The translations under genes were made by a program, and so were the position numbers. A stretch of 42,937 bases of DNA from a virus: the IMG/VR virus record IMGVR_UViG_3300045110_000090, positions 1 to 42,937 of that record; one strand, written 5' to 3'. Numbering within the stretch: position 1 is the first letter of the stretch; every line of letters starts with the position of its first letter. The notes beneath the pieces were generated by a model. The model was not told the DNA's origin. It saw only the letters and a list, made by a program, of their open reading frames with translations, and ran no database searches. This document shows positions 33,847 to 40,218 of the stretch, in pieces.

Positions 33847-34052
33847 TGTGATTTTGCCTCCAGCGACGGCCGAGCGACCGTCGCAAAGTACATGGCTATA
33901 AGTCGCCGCGTCCGGTCGGCGTCCGACTCGAGGTCGGATAGCTTGCGCTCGATCCGCTCGAGCCGGCGTCCGATCCGGACGAGGTCGAGTAACGCGAGGT
34001 CGAGTTTCGCCTCGACCGTTTTCGGGTGTATCTCAACTGCTACGTTTGGCAT
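33765..34052 (-). CDS. Leftward small coiled-coil protein
   Basis: The product has 95 residues. After a short strand-like start (MPNVAVEIHPKTVEAK) a coiled coil covers about 17-50 (LDLALLDLVRIGRRLERIERKLSDLESD). The C-terminal third is polar and Pro-rich. It overlaps the repressor gene by 20 bases and the winged-helix gene by up to 82 bases, so its C-terminal part is less certain. It belongs to the leftward control operon. No family is recognised. Confidence 0.5.
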   Translation of the reverse strand: MPNVAVEIHPKTVEAKLDLALLDLVRIGRRLERIERKLSDLESDADRTRRLIAMYFATVARPSLEAKSQCPEIDTETKPWNRRPSEKPPRPIVSE

Positions 34053-34248
34053 TTTGCTTACCGAGTAGTTTCCGCTCGAGCTCGGCCAGGGCCAGGCTCA
34101 GAAAAGGCGGGACGCCGGCCGTCCCGAGCTCCCATCGCGATACGGTATTCAGACGGACGCCGAGCTCCGCGGCAAGATCCGCCTGACGGAGCCCGAGACG
34201 GCTCCGCCATTCCCGTATAAAATCGCCGGCGCTCTTGTAATTGGCCAT
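34033..34248 (-). CDS. Cro/CI-type (XRE) repressor
   Basis: The product has 71 residues with a classic helix-turn-helix at about 18-42: GLRQADLAAELGVRLNTVSRWELG. There is no C-terminal dimerisation or protease domain, so it resembles a small Cro-like regulator more than a LexA-cleavable CI. It is the first gene of the leftward operon. Its promoter has TTGACT, 16 bases, TATAGA, with the -10 box only 8 bases from the start codon. There is no ribosome site between, so the message is probably leaderless as for lambda cI from PRM. A 13-base palindrome in its promoter may be its operator. Confidence 0.85.
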   Translation of the reverse strand: MANYKSAGDFIREWRSRLGLRQADLAAELGVRLNTVSRWELGTAGVPPFLSLALAELERKLLGKQNAKRSS

Positions 34249-34256
34249 GTCCGGAC

Positions 34257-34284
34257 TCTATAACGGACCGCTCCGGTCAGTCAA
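34257..34284 (-). promoter_or_regulatory. Leftward repressor promoter
   Basis: On the minus strand TTGACT (34284-34279) and TATAGA (34262-34257) are separated by 16 bases. The expected transcription start is about 34250, one or two bases from the repressor ATG (34248-34246). This is a close sigma-70 match and implies a leaderless transcript. Confidence 0.7.
34266..34278. promoter_or_regulatory. Candidate operator palindrome
   Basis: GACCG-CTC-CGGTC is a perfect 5-bp inverted repeat with a 3-base centre, lying exactly between the -35 and -10 boxes of the leftward promoter. A small XRE dimer could bind here and autoregulate. No second exact copy was seen nearby, so the assignment is tentative. 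Confidence 0.45.
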
Positions 34285-34315
34285 CAACTCGTAGAAAATA
34301 ATTCTCAATTAACGC

Positions 34316-34343
34316 TTGACTATCATTCACCATCGTGTAGAAT
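34316..34343 (+). promoter_or_regulatory. Rightward early promoter
   Basis: TTGACT (34316-34321), a 16-base spacer and TAGAAT (34338-34343) form a good sigma-70 promoter firing into the early operon. The first gene starts at 34386 behind GGAGG. The region 34249-34385 is AT-richer than its surroundings and divergently transcribed, as in lysis-lysogeny switches. Confidence 0.7.
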
Positions 34344-34385
34344 GACTGGTGTCGGGATTATCCGGCAAGTATCCAGGAGGCGGGC

Positions 34386-34574
34386 ATGGTCAAGATTACG
34401 GTTGAGGAAATGAGGCGGGCGATAGAAGCGGAGCGGGAGGCTATTGATGCTGGCCGGCCGGCGTCGCGGACGATAGCGGAGTTTGACGTTGAGGAGCTAG
34501 AGCGGATGGCGGCGGAGACGGCGGAGGCGGAGGCGCGGCCGTTTGCGGCGCAACCGGCGGGATGCAATTCATAA
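34386..34574 (+). CDS. First early gene: small acidic helical protein
   Basis: The product has 62 residues, helical and acidic (VEEMRRAIEAEREAIDAG; FDVEELERMAAETAEAEA). GGAGG stands before the ATG at 34386. Codon use departs from neighbours, with runs of GCG GAG and an AGG codon outside the usual CC-AGG context, suggesting recent arrival. As the first gene after the switch promoter it could be an anti-repressor or host-takeover protein, but nothing in the sequence shows which. Confidence 0.6.
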   Translation: MVKITVEEMRRAIEAEREAIDAGRPASRTIAEFDVEELERMAAETAEAEARPFAAQPAGCNS

Positions 34575-34590
34575 CAGCTAAAGACACGGC

Positions 34591-34629
34591 CGCCGGCTCG
34601 AGGGTCCGACTAAGAAACTCGAGCCGGCG
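34591..34629 (+). other. Perfect 12-bp hairpin in the early leader
   Basis: CGCCGGCTCGAG (34591-34602) is perfectly inverted at 34618-34629 around a 15-base loop. It lies in the 91-base gap between the first and second early genes. No T-tract follows, so it is not a plain intrinsic terminator. It could be an antitermination or processing hairpin, or an attenuator needing a factor. Confidence 0.65.
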
Positions 34630-34665
34630 CATGGCAGCAAACACCCAGAAACAGGAGTTTACGTT

Positions 34666-34941
34666 ATGTCGACTTATATCACGGTTCCAGGGCAGGAGAA
34701 AACGCTCGTCGACTTCGACGACGCGAAGGTCGTCGAGACGCTCCGCGGGATGGCTCAGTCGCTCGCCGAGTTTGAGAAAATGATGCGCGGGACGATCCGC
34801 TCGCTCGCCGATCACGTCGGCGCATGGGAGTGTGAGTTTTGCGGCGAGTATACGGTCCAGGCGATCACGGTCGAGTCTGAGGACGAGTTTGGCCGGCGCG
34901 AGTCGGCGGTCTTTTGTCCAGCTTGCGGAGGGGAGCGATAA
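34666..34941 (+). CDS. Early zinc-ribbon protein
   Basis: The product has 91 residues. The N-terminal part is helical and acidic, with KVVETLRGMAQSLAEFEKMMRG (about 21-42). The C-terminal part has CEFC (about 56-59) and CPAC (about 85-88), a likely zinc ribbon. AGGAG precedes the ATG at 34666. Small zinc-ribbon proteins are common phage early products that bind host enzymes or nucleic acid. No specific family is recognised. Confidence 0.65.
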   Translation: MSTYITVPGQEKTLVDFDDAKVVETLRGMAQSLAEFEKMMRGTIRSLADHVGAWECEFCGEYTVQAITVESEDEFGRRESAVFCPACGGER

Positions 34942-34943
34942 CC

Positions 34944-35315
34944 ATGAAACGGGAAAGAGAAATGACAAACGCGGACTTTACCAGAACCATGTCGGCTCGG
35001 ATCGCCGAGCTCGAGGCTATGGTCGCCGGTCGCGATATCGCGATCAACAAACTCCAGGGAACGCTCGAGGAACGTAACGAGCGGATTAAAGGTCTGCTCG
35101 CCGAGCTCGCGGATCGCGGCGCCAGGATAACCGACCTTCGCGCGACGATCGCGGACGACGATCGCCGGATAACGGAACTGATCGCGGACGGCGACCGGCA
35201 ACGCGCCGAGCTCGCGAGCGAGACTCAGCGACGATGGCTCGCCGGCGAGGCCGAGCGAATGATCGACCAGGCGCGAGCGATACTTTTCGACGCGTCGAAA
35301 CTTGTCAGTAAATAA
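34944..35315 (+). CDS. Early coiled-coil protein
   Basis: The product has 123 residues from ATG 34944 (GGGGAG upstream); the same frame is open to 34914 but that lies in the previous gene. From about residue 15 to 110 it is one long coiled coil with regular charged heptads (MSARIAELEAMVAGRD; RITDLRATIADDDRRITEL). It ends with a helix, MIDQARAILFDASKLV. No family is recognised. Confidence 0.6.
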   Translation: MKREREMTNADFTRTMSARIAELEAMVAGRDIAINKLQGTLEERNERIKGLLAELADRGARITDLRATIADDDRRITELIADGDRQRAELASETQRRWLAGEAERMIDQARAILFDASKLVSK

Positions 35316-35327
35316 CGGGAGGTTTTC

Positions 35328-35771
35328 ATGAAAAAGTACATCGCAATAACCGAGACGCGGACGATACCGTACGACGACTATTTAGCAAAAACACAAGACC
35401 TCGGGTCTTATTTCAAAGTGAAGGACGCGGCCAGGGAGGGCGCGATTATGCCGGCAAAATTCAGCGAGAAAGTTTCCAGGGATCCGCGCGATCTGATTTT
35501 CATGCCGGATCGCGCATATATCGAGCGGCTCGCGGTCGGCGATCTGGCGCGTAACTGTTTCGGCTCGCTCGATCGGATCGTCGAGATAACGTTTCGCGGC
35601 GAGGACTCGGACGGCCACATGTACGTCGGATATTACACGCGGTTCGGTCGCGACGGGCGCGTCAGTCACTCGATCAAACAGGACCGGATCGACCGGACGA
35701 TCGCACTAACAAACCGCTACTCGGCCGCGGATATCGACGCGCTCGAGCGGCTCACAAACTGGGAGGAATAA
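35328..35771 (+). CDS. Early hypothetical protein, 147 residues
   Basis: A strong GGGAGG precedes the ATG at 35328. The sequence is a mixed alpha/beta fold: YIAITETRTIPYDDYLAK at the start, EITFRGEDSDGHMYVGYYTRFG (about 87-108) as probable strands, and a helical C terminus (SAADIDALERLTNWEE). I recognise no family. It stands in a run of small early genes with regular spacing and native codon use. Confidence 0.6.
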   Translation: MKKYIAITETRTIPYDDYLAKTQDLGSYFKVKDAAREGAIMPAKFSEKVSRDPRDLIFMPDRAYIERLAVGDLARNCFGSLDRIVEITFRGEDSDGHMYVGYYTRFGRDGRVSHSIKQDRIDRTIALTNRYSAADIDALERLTNWEE

Positions 35772-35773
35772 TC

Positions 35774-36163
35774 ATGGCAGTCAAAATTACAGCAGGCGAG
35801 GCGGTTCTGTACGACTCAGTAACCGGCCAGGCGTTCGGTCCGGTCTGGTCAGACTATGAGGACGCCGAGGAGTTTCTGAAATGGGCGCTCGACTCCGAGC
35901 TCCCGTCGGTCGACGAGCTCACGTATAAAGATCTGAACGCGGCGATCGCTCAGTTTTATGCTGATCGAGCCGCGACTGGCGGGGCTCCGCTCGTCAGGTA
36001 CGCGCGACGAGGGGTCGCCAGTATGACGACCGGCGAGACGGCGACGGCCGCATACGATCGAGCGATCGAGTCGTATGTTCAGGATAACGGCGACTGGGTT
36101 CCGATAACCGTTGCGGAAGTTATCCGATCCGAAGTCGAGCGGATACTGGCGGAGGCGGAATAA
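35774..36163 (+). CDS. Early hypothetical protein, 129 residues
   Basis: GGAGG precedes the ATG at 35774, two bases after the previous stop. The N terminus has a strand-turn-strand look (KITAGEAVLYDSVTGQAFGP), then helices (EDAEEFLKWALDSEL; YKDLNAAIAQFYADRAA) and a C-terminal helix (VAEVIRSEVERILAEAE). No family is recognised. It is the last gene before the TAGAAT box at 36191. Confidence 0.6.
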   Translation: MAVKITAGEAVLYDSVTGQAFGPVWSDYEDAEEFLKWALDSELPSVDELTYKDLNAAIAQFYADRAATGGAPLVRYARRGVASMTTGETATAAYDRAIESYVQDNGDWVPITVAEVIRSEVERILAEAE

Positions 36164-36165
36164 AC

Positions 36166-36196
36166 ATGACACATTCAACGCTCTGTAGAGTAGAAT
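36166..36196 (+). promoter_or_regulatory. Internal early promoter placed for a leaderless start
   Basis: TAGAAT (36191-36196) lies seven bases before the ATG at 36204, and no ribosome site intervenes. ATGACA at 36166-36171 is a possible -35 box with a long 19-base spacer. The arrangement is the same as at 1531 and at the repressor promoter. Confidence 0.4.
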
Positions 36197-36203
36197 ACGC
36201 GCC

Positions 36204-36419
36204 ATGAGTAAACACGTAAAACCGGCGTCGGGCTCGCCGGATCCGGAGCCCGAAACGATCGACCGCCAGGCCGGACTCGGGTCGGCGGACTGTGAAGTAT
36301 GCGGCGAGCGGCTCGGCGCTCGCGACGTCTGGCGCAAGGGTGAATGGTTCGGCCATCTGTGTCCGGACTGTGAGAAAGACGGCCGGCGAGGAGTGGCTCG
36401 TTCCAGGCCTCCAGTTTGA
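36204..36419 (+). CDS. Small zinc-ribbon protein, probably leaderless
   Basis: The product has 71 residues. After a Pro/Ser-rich start it carries CEVC (about 30-33) and CPDC (about 53-56), forming a likely zinc ribbon, and a basic tail (KDGRRGVARSRP). The lack of a ribosome site and the TAGAAT box seven bases upstream suggest a leaderless message. It could bind nucleic acid or a host protein; no family is recognised. Confidence 0.6.
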   Translation: MSKHVKPASGSPDPEPETIDRQAGLGSADCEVCGERLGARDVWRKGEWFGHLCPDCEKDGRRGVARSRPPV

Positions 36420-36591
36420 GCGGGACGCGCGTCTCGGTCTTGCCCCTTTACGGGACGTCTCGAGCGGCTCCGCTCAACCGGCGCCTCGTCGTAGCGATGA
36501 GCGGGGCGCCGCTACTCAAAAAAAACGCCGACACGCGTCGGCGTCAATGCTCGGTTTGTTCTGCAAAATCACTTATCCAGGAAGGTATCCA
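36420..36591. other. Structured non-coding gap, possible small RNA
   Basis: This 172-base gap has no convincing gene. It holds GAGCGG-CT-CCGCTC (about 36463-36476), a longer hairpin with GGCGCC ends (36480-36485 / 36505-36510) and an inner TCGTCG/CGATGA stem, and a perfect 8-bp hairpin next to an A-tract (36518-36544). Such density of stems suggests a structured RNA or a regulatory leader for the annealing-protein gene. Confidence 0.45.
36518..36544 (-). terminator. Intrinsic terminator for leftward transcription
   Basis: ACGCCGAC (36525-36532) and GTCGGCGT (36537-36544) form a perfect 8-bp stem with a 4-base loop. On the minus strand it is followed by eight T residues (A-run 36518-36525). 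No leftward gene lies to its right, so it would stop antisense RNA or end an unrecognised leftward transcript. Confidence 0.7.
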
Positions 36592-37431
36592 ATGACAACT
36601 GATATAGCAACTGCAAAACGCGAGACGGACCTCGCGGTTTACGAGTCGCTCGCTTTACGCGGCGATATCTCGGGGCTCAAGCCGGCGGAGCGGGTCCGGT
36701 ACTTTACCGAGCTCTGTAACTCGCTCGGGCTTAATCCGGCGACTCAGCCGCTCATTCCGTTGACGCTCAACGGAAAACAGACTTTCTATTTTGCGAAGGG
36801 CGCGACTGACCAGCTAGCGCGGATACACAACCTCAGGCGCGAGGTCTTATCGCGCGAGCCGTTCCAGGATGTTTTCGTCGTCACGGTCCGCGCGACGTTG
36901 CCGGAGGGTCGCGCCGAGGACTCGATCGGGGCGGTCGCGATCGGAGGGCTCAAGGGCGAGGCGCTCAGTAACGCGCTTATGAAAGCCGAGACAAAAGCAA
37001 AACGGCGGGCGACGCTCTCGATACTCGGGCTCGGCGGGCTCGACGAGTCCGAGCTCGAGTCGATACCGGCCGAGTCGTTTACGACGGCCGAGCCGGCGAG
37101 GATCGAGCCGGTCAGGACCGAGCCGCGTCAGATCCGCGCGGCCGTCGCGGGGATCAACGGCGAGCAACGCGGCCGGCTCGCGAAGTTATCGCGCGATCTG
37201 ATAGCGGCCGGAGTCGCGAAGGAAAACCTCCAGGGCAAAATGAAAGACATGGCCGGCGTCTCGAGCTCGGCCGATCTGACCAGTATCCAGGCCGAGCAGG
37301 TTATCGGAGTCTTTGCCCAGTGGAACGCGTCACTCGTCGAAGCGGCCGACGAGAAAGCCGAACGCGACGCGATCCAGGCCGAGTCGGAGCCAGTCGTCGA
37401 GACTCCGAAGAAAGTCGAGGTGCCATTTTGA
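36592..37431 (+). CDS. Putative single-strand annealing recombinase
   Basis: The product has 279 residues from ATG 36592 (AGGAAGG upstream). The N-terminal about 150 residues match a phage family with LKPAERVRYFTELCNSLGLNP, LNGKQTFYFAKGATDQLARIH and MKAETKAKRRATLSILGLG. The last is similar to the conserved helix of Rad52/ERF/RecT-superfamily annealing proteins. These coat single strands and pair complementary DNA, supporting phage recombination and replication. The C-terminal part is a variable linker and a small helical domain, ending VEVPF. The partner gene overlaps its stop. I am confident of a recombination role by family resemblance but not of the exact class. Confidence 0.65.
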   Translation: MTTDIATAKRETDLAVYESLALRGDISGLKPAERVRYFTELCNSLGLNPATQPLIPLTLNGKQTFYFAKGATDQLARIHNLRREVLSREPFQDVFVVTVRATLPEGRAEDSIGAVAIGGLKGEALSNALMKAETKAKRRATLSILGLGGLDESELESIPAESFTTAEPARIEPVRTEPRQIRAAVAGINGEQRGRLAKLSRDLIAAGVAKENLQGKMKDMAGVSSSADLTSIQAEQVIGVFAQWNASLVEAADEKAERDAIQAESEPVVETPKKVEVPF

Positions 37432-37979
37432 GCGAGATACTACCGGATAAACTTCGCGGACTGCTCCGCCGGCTCGTCGCGATCGACGACGAGCTCGCGT
37501 CGAAACGCGCCGCGGCCGAGCGGCGCAAGTCCAGGATAACGCTCGATCTGACGGCCGCTAAAGACCTCAAGACCGGAAAACTTGTCCTGACAAACGACAA
37601 GCAACGCGACGCCGCGGTCGCCGAGTTTCTCGAGCAGGACGCGGAGTTTCTCGATCTGTTTCGGGATATGAAAACGTTCGAGCGGGAACGCTCCGACCTC
37701 CAGATCGAGCTCGACGCGATCCGCGTCGATATCAAATACGACCTCCAGCGACGTGAGAAAGCGAATATCGACGCGTCGCTCGAGCTCGCCGACAAGATCT
37801 GGCATTTGCGCCAGGCTCCGGACGCATGGTCGCCGGAGCGGGTTCGAGCGGCCGTCTCGTCGGGGCTCGGCGGTCCGGTCGACGGTCCGCCGGAGTTTTT
37901 CAGAGGTCCAGGACTTCACATAATCGACGACTCGGCCGCGGGGACGCCGGAGGTTGAGGACGACGACGTCCCGTTTTAA
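37428..37979 (+). CDS. Coiled-coil partner of the annealing protein with SSB-like acidic tip
   Basis: The product has 183 residues. The start is TTG at 37428, overlapping the previous stop as TTGA, with GAGG 7 bases upstream. About residues 5-125 are coiled coil (LRGLLRRLVAIDDELASKR; FERERSDLQIELDAIRVD). The end is EVEDDDVPF, closely matching the C-terminal tip DDDIPF of bacterial SSB, which recruits repair and replication proteins. No OB fold is present, so it is not SSB itself. It may dock host SSB-interacting enzymes onto the annealing complex; this is inference from the tip and neighbour. Confidence 0.65.
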   Translation: MSEILPDKLRGLLRRLVAIDDELASKRAAAERRKSRITLDLTAAKDLKTGKLVLTNDKQRDAAVAEFLEQDAEFLDLFRDMKTFERERSDLQIELDAIRVDIKYDLQRREKANIDASLELADKIWHLRQAPDAWSPERVRAAVSSGLGGPVDGPPEFFRGPGLHIIDDSAAGTPEVEDDDVPF

Positions 37980-37991
37980 CTGGAGGACAAC

Positions 37992-38261
37992 ATGCTAAAA
38001 CCAGGGCCGCGACTACGCGATCTGATAACCAGAGCAACGCCGGAGCAGGCGGAACGGGCTCGGCTCGTCGCCGAGGAACATCGCCGGCGATGTGTTAAGG
38101 ACGGGATCGAGCCAGGGATCGCCGAGACGGTTCTCGCCGAGGCGCTCGAGATAGAAATTCGCGAGCTCAACGCCGGCGATGACGATCCGGAGCTCGAGGT
38201 TCGCCGGAGGCTCGAGCTCCATACGGGCCGCGACTATTCACGCTCATATACCGAACGGTAA
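37992..38261 (+). CDS. Small charged helical early protein
   Basis: The product has 89 residues. It is rich in Arg and Glu with helices TPEQAERARLVAEEHRRRCV and IAETVLAEALEIEIRELNAG. GGAGG lies before the ATG at 37992. The pattern could be a small DNA- or protein-binding helical bundle. No family is recognised. Confidence 0.6.
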   Translation: MLKPGPRLRDLITRATPEQAERARLVAEEHRRRCVKDGIEPGIAETVLAEALEIEIRELNAGDDDPELEVRRRLELHTGRDYSRSYTER

Positions 38262-38276
38262 ACAGGAGGCAAAATC

Positions 38277-38489
38277 ATGGGTGATAACTATATGATCGCG
38301 ATCGGCGAGGCTATCAAACTCGGGCTCGGGAAGGACGGCGGGCCGCGGCGACTGCTCATATTCGACGTTGCGACGCCGGAGTCGGACCAGGCGATCCACG
38401 TCGACAAACGTCATTATGAGATACGGTTTATTGGCGAGACGGAGTCGTCGGTCGAGATAGCGATAACCAGAAAGGCGCCGCGACCATGA
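38277..38489 (+). CDS. Small beta-rich early protein
   Basis: The product has 70 residues with strand patterns RRLLIFDVATPESD, YEIRFIGETESSVEIAITRK and little helix. GGAGG precedes the ATG at 38277. The stop overlaps the next start (ATGA), so the two are translated together. No family is recognised. Confidence 0.6.
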   Translation: MGDNYMIAIGEAIKLGLGKDGGPRRLLIFDVATPESDQAIHVDKRHYEIRFIGETESSVEIAITRKAPRP

Positions 38490-38692
38490 AAGAGAAACGG
38501 CTCGAGGTCCGTCTCGTTCATGACGCGGCGACGCATGTCCCGTTCGGAGTCTGGCTCGGGAAGATACTCGTCTCGCGTCACACTTGTGAAGCGGACGCGA
38601 CGCGGATACGTGACAAACTCAACGCGAAAATTGAGCGGCGAGCGGTTCTCGACGTCGTCGCGAGGATCCGGAACGATGTCCGAAACTCTTAA
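38486..38692 (+). CDS. Small basic early protein
   Basis: The product has 68 residues, beginning with strands (RLEVRLVHDAATHVPFGVWLGK) and ending with a basic helix (IRDKLNAKIERRAVLDVVARIRNDV). It overlaps the upstream gene by four bases and the Dam-type methylase gene by 17. Function is unknown. A methylase accessory role is possible only from adjacency. Confidence 0.6.
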   Translation: MKEKRLEVRLVHDAATHVPFGVWLGKILVSRHTCEADATRIRDKLNAKIERRAVLDVVARIRNDVRNS

Positions 38693-39695
38693 CGCGCCGT
38701 TTCCATGGTTCGGCGGAAAGCGGCGAGTGGCGAGTCTGGTCTGGCGGCGGTTCGGCGACGTTCCGAACTACGTCGAGCCGTTCGCCGGCTCGCTCGCCGT
38801 TTTACTCGGCCGCGAGACGTCGCCGAAAATCGAGACGGTCAACGATCTGGACTCGTACGTCTCGAACTTCTGGCGGGCCGTTCGGGCCGAGCCCGACGCG
38901 GTCGCGGACTTCGCGGACTGGCCGGTCAATCAGACCGACCTTACGGCTCGTCACCAGTGGCTTGTTAATCAGGTCGACTTTCGCGAGCGGATGCTCGTCG
39001 ATCCGGACTATTACGACGTCAAGATCGCGGGATGGTGGATCTGGGGATTATCCCAATGGTTCGGCCAGGGATGGTGTGACGCGCGACCGAGCCGCTCGAT
39101 CGTCATGCGAAAGCGGCCGCATATCTCAGGGCTCCAGGGGATCAACGCGCGTCGCGTCTGGCGGAAAATGCCATATCTCGGATCGGCCGGCATGGGGCTC
39201 ATGTCGGACGGCTCGACCTCGAAACCGATCGCGGATCTGTTCGCGCCGCTATGCGAACGGCTCCGCCAGGTTCGCGTCTGTTGTACCGACTGGACTAACG
39301 TCCTGACGTTTTGTCCGACGACTAATATCGGACTGACGGCCGTCTTTCTCGATCCGCCGTATGAGCTCGGATCGCGGGCGCCGTGTTATTCAACCGACGG
39401 AAATATCTCGGCCGCGGTCCGCGACTGGGCCGTCTCTGCCGGCTCCGATCCGCTCTTTCGGATCGCGCTTTGTGGATACGAGGGCGAACACGTCATGCCG
39501 GCCGACTGGACAAAAGTCGCATGGAAGGCGACCGGCGGACACTCGAGAAACGGCGGACGCGGAGTCGCCAATGCGACGCGCGAGCGAATATGGTTCTCGC
39601 CGGCGTGTATCACTCCGCAACCAGGACTATTCGACGCGCTCGATATAGACTCGCCGGATTATGACGACGCGATCGAGCTCGAGGTTTTCGACTGA
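38676..39695 (+). CDS. Dam-type (D12 class) adenine DNA methyltransferase
   Basis: The product has 339 residues from ATG 38676; the frame is open upstream to 38520 but that part overlaps other genes. Class-defining motifs are PFPWFGGKRRVAS (about 8-20), EPFAGSLAVLLGR (about 34-46) and the catalytic DPPYE (about 226-230). It would transfer a methyl group from S-adenosylmethionine to adenine N6, probably in GATC or a related site, protecting phage DNA or masking it. GATC is very common in the genome. Some central residues (GWWIWGLSQWFGQGWC) are unusually Trp-rich, which occurs in phage members of this class. Confidence 0.88.
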   Translation: MSETLNAPFPWFGGKRRVASLVWRRFGDVPNYVEPFAGSLAVLLGRETSPKIETVNDLDSYVSNFWRAVRAEPDAVADFADWPVNQTDLTARHQWLVNQVDFRERMLVDPDYYDVKIAGWWIWGLSQWFGQGWCDARPSRSIVMRKRPHISGLQGINARRVWRKMPYLGSAGMGLMSDGSTSKPIADLFAPLCERLRQVRVCCTDWTNVLTFCPTTNIGLTAVFLDPPYELGSRAPCYSTDGNISAAVRDWAVSAGSDPLFRIALCGYEGEHVMPADWTKVAWKATGGHSRNGGRGVANATRERIWFSPACITPQPGLFDALDIDSPDYDDAIELEVFD

Positions 39696-39903
39696 ATATC
39701 TCGAGTATATCCGGAGCGAACGATGGGCGCGTCGCTCGAGGCTTCGCAAACTCCAGGCGGGATGGACATGCGAGTCATGCGGTTCGCCGTACGCGCTCCA
39801 GTGTCACCATCTGACGTATGCCAGACTCGGAGCGGAGCTCGACTCCGACCTCGAGGTTTTATGCCGGCTATGCCACATGAAAAAAGAGGGTCGGCTCGAA
39901 TAG
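39661..39903 (+). CDS. Small HNH endonuclease
   Basis: The product has 80 residues. It carries the HNH zinc layout CESC (about 37-40), CHHLTYARLG (about 48-57) with the catalytic His, and CRLCHMKK (about 68-75). The ATG at 39661 lies 35 bases inside the methylase gene, so the first about 12 residues are uncertain. Small HNH proteins nick or cut DNA and can aid terminase, act as homing enzymes or take part in restriction-like systems. Its place next to a methylase is notable but both are far from terL. Confidence 0.8.
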   Translation: MTTRSSSRFSTEYLEYIRSERWARRSRLRKLQAGWTCESCGSPYALQCHHLTYARLGAELDSDLEVLCRLCHMKKEGRLE

Positions 39904-39924
39904 ATCTGGACAAGCGGATGAGCG

Positions 39925-40218
39925 ATGGCGGATTATACAGACCGCTCTTACTCAGAAAAACAAAAACGCGCTCAACGTTTGAATGTTGTCCGGCAGGACT
40001 TCAACCGTCGTCGCGTTTTGTTTGCGTCATGTCCCATGACGCGGGCGTCCGTAACGGGGACGCGCGTTATCCAGATAATGCCAACCTCCCGTCCGGACGT
40101 CAACTCAAATGTTGGTAAACGTTTGGAGACTTGCCAATGTCTAACGGGAAAATGCCATGGGGGAAATTCTACTGGAGCGACTGGGATCGAGACGTCGCGC
40201 TCGCGTCATGCTCACTAG
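39925..40218 (+). CDS. Doubtful small protein
   Basis: The frame from ATG 39925 gives up to 97 residues. The first about 32 (MADYTDRSYSEKQKRAQRLN and VVRQDFNRRRVL) look like a basic helical protein. The last about 27 lie within the replication gene and look like read-through of another frame. A competing frame (39919-40118, 66 residues) covers the same DNA and ends neatly before the next ribosome site. Which of them is translated cannot be decided by eye. Confidence 0.3.
   Translation: MADYTDRSYSEKQKRAQRLNVVRQDFNRRRVLFASCPMTRASVTGTRVIQIMPTSRPDVNSNVGKRLETCQCLTGKCHGGNSTGATGIETSRSRHAH

Noticed and set aside
33064-34248. Site-specific integrase or excisionase pair
   Set aside because: The MerR-like protein could be excisionase-like, but no tyrosine or serine recombinase gene is present anywhere, so an integration module is not supported.
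34591-34629. Intrinsic terminator
   Set aside because: The stem is perfect but no T-tract follows on either strand and genes continue in the same direction with short spacing.
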